Assembly (NCBI GenBank): GCA_033032865.1
Contig: JAWHQI010000201.1
Coordinates: forward strand, 993,501 to 1,057,500
Source of the DNA: Dactylorhiza incarnata
Lineage: Eukaryota > Streptophyta > Magnoliopsida > Asparagales > Orchidaceae
DNA: 64,000 bases
Direction: 5' to 3'
The translations under genes were made by a program, and so were the position numbers. The notes under the pieces were generated by a model. That model saw only the letters and a list, made by a program, of their open reading frames with translations. It was not told where the DNA came from and ran no database searches. Below are positions 10,200 to 21,371 of the stretch, in pieces (within the stretch, counting starts at the first letter, position 1; every line of letters starts with the position of its first letter).

Positions 10200-10790
10200 A
10201 GGTTAGAAAACATACCTTACCCGATCTCCTCCTCCCTCCTCCTGCGACCTGACGGCGGAAACGAAAGCCAACCTCCCTCCTCTCCGATCCTTCTCCCCTC
10301 CGGCCAGCGCCGTCGCTCTTCCTCCATGGCCGACCTTCAACTCCGAGGCTCCAGATCGGATCAACTATCCTCTCCTCCGAAACTCTTTCGGCCGACGATC
10401 TCCTCTCAGACATCTCTCTCCCTCTCCGGCAAGCTTTCGAGCTGCAACCTCTTACCTCCATTCCGGAGAGCTTTCACTCTGGCGAGCTCTCACTCCGACG
10501 GCAACCATCCACGACCTTCAACTCCGATGCTCCAGATCGGAACAGCTCTCCTCTCCCTCCCACAGATCCGGCAAAATGACGAGCTTCTACCATGAAACAC
10601 TCCTCCATCCTCCAAACCGAAATTCCTCTTCCCCCACCATACATTTCTCTAGCTTCCTCCGACGATCTCCAAACAACCCATTCAAAGAGGCCGACTCCTC
10701 TTCGACGACGTCCGACGAGATCCGGATCGGTGATATCTGGCCATGACCGGGAGCAACGAACAAACGCCGCATACGCGGCTATTGGGTAGC
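10200..10790 (+). other. C/T-rich, GC-richer leader-like segment of LARD LTR
   Basis: Rich in CTCC, TCCGAC and CCGATC words, unlike the AT-rich rest of the LTR. It looks like a plant 5' leader or first-exon sequence (captured or convergent). ATGGCCGACC at 10,326 opens a short frame, but 2-bp indels against the 3' LTR copy (36,840-37,400) show the frame is not conserved. Confidence 0.4.
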
Positions 10791-12297
10791 ATGCATGGAC
10801 ACTCGGTGAGCTTCCTCCCCTCTCCCTTGGTGCTAGTTTCTTAGATCAAATTAGGCGAGATGTCGAACTCAATTGAGTTGATTTGAGAGCAAGTCATGGA
10901 GGGATGACTGAAATCTGTGTTTTGATTATTAATTCCGGTCACCTCCGGTCACCGATTCGCCGCCCGTCGATGCACCTCATGTACGAGAAAGGGGCGGAGG
11001 TGTTGGTTGGTCGGATGGGAAATAAGGTGGCTGATGTGGGAGTGTTATTAGACTCCAGGTCGGGCAAATAACATCCCCAGGCTGGAGGAAGAAGATGACC
11101 GGACGTTGTTCGATCAACACTTAGATCCGTGTAGTTTTTTATTAGTTATTGGTAAATAACCTGTTTAGTGCGTGGCGAGGTAGGCGTACAAATTCATAGT
11201 ATTTTGGTGATTTACCCTGTTTGGTTTATCGGAAGCTGTTTGGAAGTGGTAGTTAAATATTTGATGACAATGTGGACACCCCTCTTAAATTTCATAATTT
11301 TCGGATATGGGCTTGCTGTGATTTGTCAATATTATGTTATAAAATTATTGTGCCGTAAAAGGTTATCATGATTATTCCGAATGAACTGAGATTTGGCGTA
11401 AACGCTCAAGATGCTAACCATGACATATAGTAGAAATTTTAGAGGTCTTGGGTTTGATATAGCCACTCGATTAATCACTTGTTTGGTGACGCTATAGGAC
11501 AATAAGTATGTGCATGAAACTTTAGGCAAGTAGTGATTTGAACAGTGCTCCGATTTACATTATATGTAAAGGTTATTAATTTGATTCTAATATAACATTG
11601 GAGGTGATTGACCTAAATATTGGGGCAAATTATGTAATGAACCTAAAACTTGCTAATTGGAGGTCGTTTGTACATGTTCTCATGATGGTAAGACACGACT
11701 TGACAGTACTCGTAGAAATAGAATACTTAACCGTCTACTTCATGGTTGATTCTTCAATGATATGAGACTTGTAAATATCAGTGTTTATGATCAGCTTTTT
11801 ATACACTCCTACCAGTCAACTAATGCTGACTATAAGATAAGCGAGTTGCCACTAATGTGGAGGATTATATTTATACGAGGTCGGGATATGCACCTGGGGA
11901 TCATACTGTTCGTGATGTGTCGTTAGATGAATAACTACATTGTAAAACCACTCTTTTTACCCAAGTGTTCGGATGTGATGAACGATTGATGGCGTAGAAT
12001 GAATTAACATTTAAATATATATGTTGAATCTAACAGGGTTGAGTAAGAAATAACCCTTGACTAAAAGTAGAGCTTAGTCATTGATCTTTAGTTTTGAGGA
12101 CATGATATTGGGCTCAAGTAGTCCTTAGGTTAGGTTCGTAGGAAGTGAAATCTTAGGACTTGTGTGTCACACTGCTTAGAGTATGCTAACTCCCTACTGG
12201 TAGCATTGAGGGCTTGGTTTAGTGATTGGGATGGGTCGACATCCTAAGTTAATGTGGGAAGGGACTCGGTTTGGAGCCCTTGCTTGCTTAAGAGCAT

Positions 12298-12385
12298 GAG
12301 TTAGTCCTGCGAGCGGTAGGCTCGGGATATAAGGAAGAATTGAGTTAGCCCTGCTAGCGGTAGGCTCAGGATATAAGGAGGACTG
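12298..12385 (+). repeat. 44-bp direct repeat x2 in LARD LTR
   Basis: Two units starting GAGTTAGTCCTGCGAGCGG and GAGTTAGCCCTGCTAGCGG. Each has a GGTAGGCTC..GATATAAGGA segment. Also present in the 3' LTR (about 38,918-39,007). Confidence 0.8.
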
Positions 12386-12442
12386 GTCGAGTCCTCCGAG
12401 TCAAGAGTTTGGTGTTTCACTTAGAGGCATTGTTGTATCAAG

Positions 12443-12752
12443 TAGTACGCGGATACCCTGTGTGTTCTTAGGGGCGTACAAAGGTCTAGGTTGGGTGGTG
12501 TTACACAAGCCTAGAAGTGGACAGCCCGGTCCACTGCCCTGTTGCCTCAACTTGGGACCTGAGCGGAGACTCGAATAGAGGGATAGAGGTGGTGCTTACC
12601 AGATAGTACGCGGATACCCTGTGTGTTCTTAGGGGCGTACGTAAGGTCTAGGTTGGGTGGTGTTACACAAACCTAGAAGTGGACAGCCCGGTCCACTGCC
12701 CTGTTTGGCTCAACTGGGTACCTGAGTTGACACACTCGAACAGAGGGAACTA
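12443..12752 (+). repeat. 161-bp direct repeat x2 in LARD LTR
   Basis: Units begin TAGTACGCGGATACCCTG at 12,443 and 12,604 and share CTTAGGGGCGTAC, GGTTGGGTGGTGTTACACAA and GGACAGCCCGGTCCACT. Each has an internal GTGGACAGCCCGGTCCAC inverted repeat. Also present in the 3' LTR (about 39,066-39,370). Confidence 0.85.
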
Positions 12753-12840
12753 CAAAAGGTCTGTACGTACAGAATCGTGTGCGTGAGTTGCATCATTGCA
12801 TTGCACATCATGGCATAGCATACTTGCATAAAACAGAGAC

Positions 12841-12880
12841 CTCATCGTATAAATTAGTATGGGATCTTTTATACGATGAG
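12841..12880. repeat. Hairpin 1 in LARD LTR
   Basis: CTCATCGTATAAA pairs with TTTTATACGATGAG over a 13-bp stem and short loop. Preserved in the 3' LTR at 39,463-39,502 although the loop differs by one base. Confidence 0.75.
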
Positions 12881-12904
12881 TTTGCTTCTTGCCAGATCCC
12901 TTAG

Positions 12905-12934
12905 CTTATGTGTTTGTGTGTGTATACACATAAG
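12905..12934. repeat. Hairpin 2 in LARD LTR
   Basis: CTTATGTGT pairs with ACACATAAG around a (GT)n loop. Also present in the 3' LTR near 39,527-39,556. Confidence 0.7.
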
Positions 12935-13657
12935 TCAAGGTTACTTTTCTAGCTGCTTAGACTCTTTTATAATTGCGGCTGTATACTCACTTTGACACTC
13001 GCTTATATACTGCTCGGTTTCATAGTAGTCCCTTGATTTATTATGATAGATTTGCTAGAAAGGTGCTTGATGCATATATATATGTGTTGTTAGCTATTGA
13101 TATATACTGTTAGGTTAGTAATACCTCCTTGTCACCTGCATATTGTACTTACTGTTATATTGCAGCTTCTCTTTCTTTCCTCCCACACGGTGCCTAAGAG
13201 TCGCCGGGGTGAGAGGATGGGAAGCCACTTAGTCTTTATAACTAACAGTTATTAAACCACTATTTTTAGGAGCACACCAAGCTGGGGCAGTACCGGACAG
13301 ATCAGAGTGATAGGACTTGGAGACTTGTTGCATCTTTTGCAACAACACCTTCTGATGCGGTTGTGAGGGATTGTAGTTCTTGTTGTAGACTTCCGCTATA
13401 CCTTATTCTTGTATATTTGGGAGCTCTTTTTGCTTCCTGTCATTTATATATTTTGTGGACATTTATACTTTGTGAATCATGGACTCTTGAAATATTAAAT
13501 TTATTGATGGGTTGACAAATGATATTGGTAATAGCCGGCAGAATAGGCGTCTTGTGGTACAGGTTGGCCCGTGTGCTGATGCTACCGCAAGGCGGCTGTT
13601 CTGGGCATAAGACTTCCCTCGGCCGTGTTTTGTGTTCCGGGAGGGGGGTCTTACAAA

Positions 13658-13669
13658 TGGTATCAGAGC
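13658..13669 (+). other. Primer-binding site of LARD (tRNA-iMet)
   Basis: TGGTATCAGAGC, 2 bases after the 5' LTR end TCTTACA. Complementary to the 3' end of plant initiator tRNA-Met. Confidence 0.9.
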
Positions 13670-14074
13670 GCAACGATCCTGAGATAAAGATGTCCATTAA
13701 CCCATGACACCACCCGTGCTCGGTCAATCAGTTTGAGGACAAACTGATGCAGCGGAAGCTGTGGTTTGCCCATATGGGATTCACTCTAAGTATGTCCACT
13801 AATCGTTAGAACGATAGCCAACCTAACTAGGACACCACCTTATTTTTACCTACCAATATGTTTTGTGGCGCATCCTAGTCTAAGAATCGACCTCAGCTAT
13901 AGACTTGGTTGAGGTATGTGAATACCCAAGTGGTTCAGGGAAGAGTTTATTGCAAGGGTATGTGCTCAAGGCTTATACTTCGATATTCCTACTTTGTTCA
14001 TTAAGTGATACCATCATTTCACCCAAACTAATAGAACCATCCAGAGGAGAATTTGTGCATATAATCTACTAACT

Positions 14075-14640
14075 ATAGTAGTAAGAGACTCGTAAGTCTA
14101 ATTGATAACTTAATACTCTCCATCTTGATCATAGTGAAGCTATTACCATGATAAATACCAGAGGTTGAATAAGAATCTAAATCTTAGAAGAGGCCCATCT
14201 CTTTTGACTTCGTCACATGTTGACCCTAAAAAGTTGTTATAAATGGTAGATCTAAAGGCCTAAATAAAAGACTGTATGAGTAATCATCGAAGTGAAACTC
14301 CATGTGGAGGATTTTATGCCCTAAGGATGTGTGCTTATGGGGGATGGATGTACCACGTTAGTGATCGAAGAGACTCTGCCCAAGAATTACGGTGGGCTTA
14401 TCTCTTCGTTTATTGGGCCAGTGTTACCAACTGGGGTTTCTCTGGGATTTGAGAATCTTCACAAATTTTCAACAATTGATATTGATGGTGCTTGATAAAG
14501 TAGTTCATCTTTGGCAAGGTGGACTACTAATGTCAAGTTGGGATCGATGAATTTTACTAGCAGAATAACAAATGATAGTACTTCAAGGATGAGTATTTGC
14601 TCCCTACACTATTTTTTTAAGACTATGTGAATAAGAAGAC
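14075..14640 (+). repeat. LARD internal duplication, copy 1
   Basis: Diverged copy of 15,875-16,500. Shared anchors in the same order: AGTAAGAGACT, GACCCTAAAAAGTTGTT, TTCTTCGTTTATTG-like, CCAACTGGGGTTTC, GGCAAGGTGG, AGAATAACA. Confidence 0.65.
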
Positions 14641-15874
14641 GAGGAAAGTAGTAAGTTAGCCATTTTGGTAAATATCCTAATCGACCTATACTTAACTTTT
14701 GATGAAATTATAGCTTGGTACTTGATGAAAATATGTACCCTCATGATGATATAATGAAGTTTGTATATGTACGAGTGGTTTAATGATCAACCATCCCAGG
14801 AAGTTAGGAAATTTGCAACGACTTGTCTGTTAAAGGGATGTTAGGGAAAATTAATAGATCCAAATCGACTAGTAAAAGGCCAAAAATGAATGTGGCTTCA
14901 TTGATTCGGCTACCTTTGATTTATGAAGATGACAAGGTTAGTATGACTTGTGAAGTGATTTAAAAATCTCAAATGTTTATCTTGGAATAAACATGTCATT
15001 AGCAATCTCTAGCGGCGATTGTGGGCAACTTTGGAGTTTATACGCTATATACGAACAAGTAAGGGTCATGTGTAGTATTATTGCCTTGGCAAGGTAGATT
15101 CCTAGTGGCTCGATATCATAACCTGACAATGAGACAAGGTTTAAGTTTACAGTAAGAGGCCCTTTAAATGGAACTATCTGGATCTCAAAAGAAATTCGGC
15201 ATGAATTCTGAACTCGGTGCAAGTGTAACTATGATCTAGGTTGGACCAAAGTAATACCTGACTCGGGTCCTTGTGCTCTTAGAAGCAAGCGATAGATATA
15301 CCTTCCTCTAAGCCCGCAACGATGGTTTGTAATATCACTAAGACAAACTGTTAAACTTCACAGGTCGAACAAATGTTGATTTTTGGGAATCATTGAAAAT
15401 ATAAATTGGTCCAAGCTTAAATTCTTGAGGCAATAACATCATGTTGGGGATTTGTGGATTAAGATAGGATATCGTCATGGCAAGAGAGATGAGGTGAATG
15501 CGAACTCGATTGTTTTATGAACTAAAAAAATGGTGAAAATTCTTGATGATTAAACACATGAATATTTTGCCATGACATGACATTGGAATTATCCTTGCCT
15601 TCCAAAAGTTAAAAGTTAGCCAGTCAATTGCTAAATTTGGAAGATGTATACTATATGTATGAATCTTTTTACAATAAATATGATGATATAGAGAGTCAAA
15701 ATACATAAATTGAAAATATCATGATCGCCTTTAGAAAGATTCTTGATTTTCGGAAATAAATTTTAATTATCAACAGTAGATATAGTGAAATCACATGATA
15801 AATGTTAAGACCCCCTTATAGTGAGAGCAACTCGTGACTAGTATCGCGGTTAGAAGTAGTGCTTATTGTCTACT

Positions 15875-16500
15875 GTTGGAGCAGTAAGAGACTTCTAAGT
15901 TTGATTTTCGTACCCACAATGTGGTGCTCCTCACTGTAGTTTACATCCAATAAGACTGCAAGTCCAAAAAGTGACCATTTTGTAGTCGGGAACATGCCGA
16001 CCCCTAAAAAGGTTGTTGAAAATGGTAGCTTTGAGGTCCTAGAACACTTTAATAGGTCCCAGGAACTGTTATTCAAGTGCTTATATGGTAGAACTTCTAA
16101 TCGAGGATGACATGCCCATAGGGCCGGTGTGCATACAGGGGGTGAAGGTACCATGCTGGTGGTCGAAGAAACATAACTCAGGTGTATGGGGGCTAACCCT
16201 ATTTCTTCGTTTATTGGCCTACCTAATGGACCAACTGAGGTTTCACTGGGAGTTAAAAATCTTTGTAGACTGCTTCACTTAGCTTTGCTATAATGGTGTT
16301 TTCTCATCTAAGTCGTTACAAGTCGACGATATTAGAATTAGGTACTCCTTGATGAATGAGCACTTTTAAGCAAGGTGGTTGGTTAAACACCAAGTTTTGG
16401 ATTACGTTGAGTCCCCTACCAGAATAACAGAGGTGAGTACCTAAAGGATGGTTATGTCTTCACTCTGATCGAAGGTTATGCGGAGAAGTAGACCAAGGAG
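15875..16500 (+). repeat. LARD internal duplication, copy 2
   Basis: Matching anchors: AGTAAGAGACT, GACCCCTAAAAAGGTTGTT, TTTCTTCGTTTATTGG, CCAACTGAGGTTTCAC, GCAAGGTGG, AGAATAACAGAGG. Divergence is large, so the duplication is old. Confidence 0.65.
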
Positions 16501-17579
16501 AAATGGTGATGTAAAACCTTTTGGGATATACACCGAGTTTGTCGAGTTTTCATACATGAAATCCTTGATAAATCATACAGCTGGGTAATGGAGGACATGA
16601 ATACATCATGCTGTGTGCCAATTAGGACCTTTGTGGGTAACGTTGAGTAAAATTTAGCATGGTTTTAGATGGATGTCAATACTATGTGAAGCATGGTTTT
16701 AGATGCTGTGTGCCAATTAGGTCCTCGAGTGCTGCTATGCACTAGTCGGATCCTGGCAAGTGCTTGGATGACTTATGTACTTGGTGGTAGTCATTGGGTT
16801 CTGATAGCATGAGTTCCATCATTAGAACCTCATGGGTGTAGTTATGTAAAATCTTGAATCATCTTGATAGTGTTGTAGTGCCTCTCAGTGATCAATGGTC
16901 GGTCCGACGACCGCGTGACAAATTTTGGGGGACGCCATGAAATTTGTTGAGTTGGAGTTGTATTTGATTGTTGATCAAAGAGGTGTGTTTAAAAGTGATA
17001 TATTTAGGATAACTGGTTTAAATCGTAGCACTCTTAGCGCCAAGGTTTTGCAACGTGGTTGTTAAGTTAACAAATTCACAACAGTGGTGTCTATGCACTG
17101 GTTTGCGTACATATATAATGATATTGTAAACTAAATAAAATTACCGAGAATGTGTGTTGGAGACTCATGACAAACAAGTATGATATTGATGCAAGACAAC
17201 TGTTGATGACACCTGCTATAGCGATATAGATGTTGGTGGTGGTAGCCTGTGGCATCGTGGTTTTATATATAAATAGCCTATTTGATGTCGTTCACACCAA
17301 GTCCTTGCTAAATGTTCCCTTGTATGTTGTGTGCTTGAGATTAAATCACAACATAATCAGTTAGACTGATGTAGTGGTTTTTGAAATAGTGTGTGTCATT
17401 ATTAGTTCGCATGACTTCACATGGCAAGAGTGCGCATGCAATCTAGTTTTTATGTATAAATCGCAACAATTGAGAATGCATATATAAGCTTGAAATTATT
17501 ATGGATGAAGTGACCATGAATGAATATGATGAGTATACTTTACTCTCGTTCTGAAAATCCTCATAGCCTCAACCTAATA

Positions 17580-17615
17580 TTTCGGGGACGAAATTGTTTC
17601 GTCGTTTATTGGATT
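17580..17615 (+). other. 3' end signal of LARD interior (chromovirus-like)
   Basis: TTTCGGGGACGAAATTG precedes the 3' LTR start TGTAACATCC by about 20 bp. Plant Tekay/Del chromoviruses end with a very similar GAGGACGAAA block, the basis for my lineage guess. The purine run itself is poor. Confidence 0.55.
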
Positions 17616-17933
17616 TGTAACATCCCTATTCGAGCTAGACACCTTGTGCGCGTTTTTGAGTCAAGCGAGTTGACTAGGGCTCGGGGTGCACTGAGGGCCA
17701 GGCTTGAACCTGAGCCGGGGAAGTGCACTCGATGAATGCGGCGAGTACCAGTTCTATTCTTTTTCCTGATGTTTGCTGTATCAGGATCCGAGCCATCCGG
17801 AGAGCACAACTTGAGCGATAAAACTCGAAGGAGGCATACCGCCTTGAAGGAATTGTAGTACGTATGTTAGCTCAAATGACACGGTTTGTGAATAGCGTAT
17901 TTATTCAAAAGGTGTTATGCAGCAGACGGTCTC
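17616..17933 (+). repeat. LARD 3' LTR, segment 1
   Basis: Matches the first 318 bp of the 5' LTR and ends at GTCTC (17,929-17,933), the Athila target duplication. Confidence 0.92.
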
Positions 17934-18958
17934 TGGTGATTAAAATTCCGCTTGCACGAAATAAAATCCGAACTAACAATCCGAGAAGGCAAGTATACCT
18001 ATCGAACTGTAGTATAGGAACGCAAGTGTCGTATTAAAATCCGAGAACCGTTGATTACTTATACTCAAACGAATTACTATTATTTTATCTTAATAATTTT
18101 TTTTGGATGGTTTTGTCTGCTAGGTTAAAATAAAAGTTGGATATAAGTACGACTAAACGATGATTAAGAAATAACACTCGATCTTGACTTACTTCGGCCT
18201 AAGTTGATCAAAATTCAAAAGCAAACTTAAAACTTAATAAAGTAAGGGCAGCTTGACCGTGGGGGTTCCTATAGTTTGAACATGCTTCTCTCGAAGATAT
18301 GCCCATCTGAGTTTAGGAAAATCCGACCGAACTCTCGTCCCGTATTCGAATACCTAAAACTCGCTTTAAGTGGTGAACCCCGCTATTGGGTTTTACTCCA
18401 ATCCAGGAGATTTACGTCATTCTCTCTCGAGAAATGTGTGTAACTCTCTTTACTCTTAAGGGCTCACTTCAGACTATCGGCCTCTCGGCTAGCCAAGAAT
18501 GAAAGCAAAGGTGGGGATTATACATCGATAATATAGCTCCACTCAATTTTAATTAAGAGTAAATCTAAGGCCCAAACTTTAGAAAGTGAAAGAAGACTAA
18601 AGGATCATAACTTGATCAACTCATCCTCAGATCATCAAGATCGAGTACTATGAGGATTTAGTTACTCATGGTGGAGGGGTAGGAGAGAGAAATGATGAAG
18701 ATTTTAAGAGAACAAAAGCATACCATTTTTATTAAATAAAAGTTCAACTGAGATTACAATTGCATAGAAAGGCTACTATAAAAGGAAATTACAAAGACAT
18801 TACAACATTCATATGAAAACTAGAAAAGGAAATGCATTGAAATAAGAGAGAGAGAGAGAGAAAGAGAATAAAATGACATGGAAAACACTGAAAATAGAGT
18901 AGTAGCACTAGTTCTCTCTCCCAAAAACTGAATGAGGAAAGCTTGGAGGTCATTTCAA

Positions 18959-18964
18959 TTTATA
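18959..18964 (-). promoter_or_regulatory. TATA box in Athila 3' LTR
   Basis: Minus-strand TATAAA within TTCTATAAATTG, about 18 bp after the palindrome array ends. Confidence 0.65.
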
Positions 18965-18980
18965 GAATTTTTTCTGCCTC

Positions 18981-19459
18981 GGTCACGCCCTCAGTCACGC
19001 CCGTGACTAAGGGCGTGACATTGTTTAATCAATTCTGCGGCTTGGATCAGGTTCGGCGCACGATTCTGACGCGATTTGATGGGTCACGCCCTAGGTCACG
19101 CCCGTGACTGAGGGCGTGACCATTTCGGTGGTTAGCTCGGGTCATGGGCGCTGGCGGCGATCATGGGCGCTGGCGGCTGGCTGACGTGGCAGTCACGGGC
19201 GTGACTGGAAGCACGCCCGTGTAACAGTGGCGTGACCAATTCGGTGGTCAGCTGGTCGAATCTGAGTTGTTCACGGGCTGGTCACGGGCGTGGCTTGCGT
19301 GTCACGGGCGTGACTTGTGTGTCACGGGCGTGACTTGTGTGTCACGGCCGTGTACTTTGGGCGTGTCTGACCAGATCTTCTGAATTATGTTGGCAGCAGC
19401 TTAACTGGAAACAGCAACTTACACGCCCTAGGTCACGCCCGTGACTGAGGGCGTGACTT
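18981..19459. repeat. Array of GTCACGCCC/GGGCGTGAC palindromic words
   Basis: About 15 copies of the 9-bp word or its complement in 480 bp. Nested hairpins occur at 18,983-19,019, 19,083-19,120 and 19,421-19,458, with arms of about 17 bp (GTCACGCCCTNNGTCAC) and a 4-base GCCC loop. A run of four units (CACGGGCGTGAC-type, 19,280-19,350) lies in the middle. Confidence 0.9.
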
Positions 19460-19621
19460 AGGAAATTTTGCATTTTTGACCTGAAAATTCAGAAAACTTA
19501 AGTTAGCACTAAAAATAGGAAAATGAACCAAAATTGCATTTAGGTAAGCAACAATAAGCAAAAAGTAAGAGTAAATATCCTAAAAATAACCTAATTAAAC
19601 TAACTAGATTTAGCATTATCA

Positions 19622-19638
19622 AATTCCCCCAAGCTTAC
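19622..19638 (-). other. Terminal polypurine tract of Athila
   Basis: Minus-strand GTAAGCTTGGGGGAATTT abuts the 3' LTR. Confidence 0.8.
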
Positions 19639-21011
19639 ACTTTGCTTGTCCCCAAGCAAAGAAATATGCTTTAGCTAATAAAATAAAATGACTAATCAAA
19701 AAGATTTAATTATGCTAAACACGAGTACCTTGCGAAATTCCAAGTAGGGAGAATAGTGAAAAGGAAACCTAAAATAAGTACTTTATTTAAGCTTAATTTT
19801 TATACCCTTTACTAACAAAAATTAATCATCCAAAATTTAACTAAAAAGTTTTTATAATAAAATTGAGCAAAGTAACAAGTGAGATAGTGCATTGAATTGT
19901 TACTAAACCCTAAGAGACAAATTATAACTATATCATTCTAAGAACAAGAATCTAAATTCATACCCAAGACTTAACTATTCTACTTTTCTTCTTTACTTAG
20001 CTAAAGCAAATTTAGGAGCATGAATCAAGAGGACTTTATTAGGACCGAAATGTTTGGTTTAGGCATATGAATTGGAATGGGAATCGAAGATAAAAGTGAT
20101 TGCTATAATCACACTAAACCATAAACATGAGTTTTATAAAATTTTCGATATGAATGATAAGAGGCAATCCTTCATTATAAGCATATAGCATATTTTCTTT
20201 CTTTCTCTTTCATAGCCATTTTTTCTTTCTTTTTTTTTTTTTTTTTTTTAAAAATTTTGGCAAAGATAACTAATACAAATATGCTTAAAATATCTCCTTT
20301 TTGAGCAAATTCTTTTCTTTGAAGCTCTCCATGCAATAAACCAATCACACTCTTTTAGAAATTTAAATAAAACTCAAAGTGTTAGTGTGATTCAAATAGG
20401 TTTGGAAATTTTGGCTTTGGTGAAAAATTTGATAAGTGGAGGTGACAATAAAACATGGGAAAAGGCTCAAAAGATGCTAACAAAGGGTTTCTTTTTAAGG
20501 GTTGGCATGAAGGCTCAAACTTAAAACAAAAAATGGCCTAAATCATTTTCATTGCTCTCTAAATTTAGATAAAGCATGAGTTTTGAAGGGTTTCAAAAAG
20601 TAAGCCCTAGATATTAAATAAAGACTAATGAACTTATCCTGAAAATAAGAATAATAAGCGTCTAGGATTATTCACATTTACTACACAAATCAAAAGTTAA
20701 CCTTGCAAAATATATCTAAAAATGAAGAGAAAATAGTGGATGAAGAATTTTTACGAAAGTAAAGAAGATAAAAGAGAAAACGATAAAGAAAGTACAAGAT
20801 TTTAGAAAAAACTTTTCAGATTAACATGCTACCTAGAATTAGAACACTACATGAGTCAACAATTTACTTGTGAAACATAATTAAAAGTAGGATTAGAAAT
20901 TTTGAAATTAACTAAGGCTATATAAGATATTTTGGGAAAAACAAAACATAAAGCAAGGGGTACTATTGATTTTACCAAAATCTAATTTAGACTACTAAAA
21001 GAAAAGAAGAC

Positions 21012-21029
21012 ATTCTCCCCCAAGCTTAC
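21012..21029 (-). other. Internal PPT-like tract of Athila
   Basis: Minus-strand CGTAAGCTTGGGGGAGAATG repeats the terminal PPT core 1.4 kb upstream, soon after the pol stop codon. Confidence 0.65.
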
Positions 21030-21371
21030 GATAGACATTGTCCTCAATGGAAAAGGAGAGTGAAGGAAGGGGTAATTAAAACTGAAAAACTGAAACAGGC
21101 ACTTCCCTGGATTTATGGGCTTGAACGGGTGTGTGATGCCGCTCCCCCTTGCTGGCGCTTTGAATCTTCATGAAATATCATCTTGAATTTTTCTTGAAAC
21201 CAGCAATGTTGAAACAGGCGATCGCCGAAGTTGAGAGTATCAGAGCCATCCAGGGCCAAAAAATTTAAAACAACAATTTTAAAAACCTTGGGTTGCCTCC
21301 CAAGAGCGCCCTCTGTTTAATGTCGTTTGAGCTCGACTAAAAGAATATAGTTCAAAAGTTAATCCAAATTA

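Larger units (their letters stand above)
9361..13655 (+). repeat. LARD 5' LTR (4,295 bp)
   Basis: TG...CA ends. It contains an AAT microsatellite (10,120-10,182), a CT-rich leader-like segment (10,200-10,790), a 44-bp direct repeat (12,298-12,385), a 161-bp direct repeat (12,443-12,752) and two hairpins (12,841-12,934). Short ORFs here do not stay open in the 3' LTR copy, so I treat it as non-coding. Confidence 0.93.
13656..17615 (+). other. LARD interior, non-coding (4.0 kb)
   Basis: No reading frame resembling gag or pol and no long ORF on either strand. Contains an old internal duplication (14,075-14,640 and 15,875-16,500). The rest shows nothing I recognise. Conserved non-coding interiors are a defining property of LARDs. 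Confidence 0.75.
17934..19621 (-). repeat. Athila 3' LTR (1,688 bp)
   Basis: Left copy in window coordinates, 3' in element orientation. Contains a GTCACGCCC palindrome array (18,981-19,459), a TATA box (18,959-18,964) and a (GA)n run near 18,847. Confidence 0.95.
19622..21371 (-). other. Athila 3' non-coding region
   Basis: 1.75 kb between the pol stop and the 3' LTR, the place of the env-like ORF in some Athila elements. I see no such frame. It is AT-rich with a long T run near 20,222-20,249 and two PPT-like tracts, one at each end. Confidence 0.75.

Noticed and set aside
10326..10595. Protein-coding gene starting MADLQLRG
   Set aside because: The homologous stretch in the LARD 3' LTR carries 2-bp indels and does not keep the frame. 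No known domain; composition explains the openness.
13658..13669. tRNA-related sequence
   Set aside because: TGGTATCAGAGC is a primer-binding site complementary to a tRNA end, not a tRNA gene. The same holds for 30,208-30,220.
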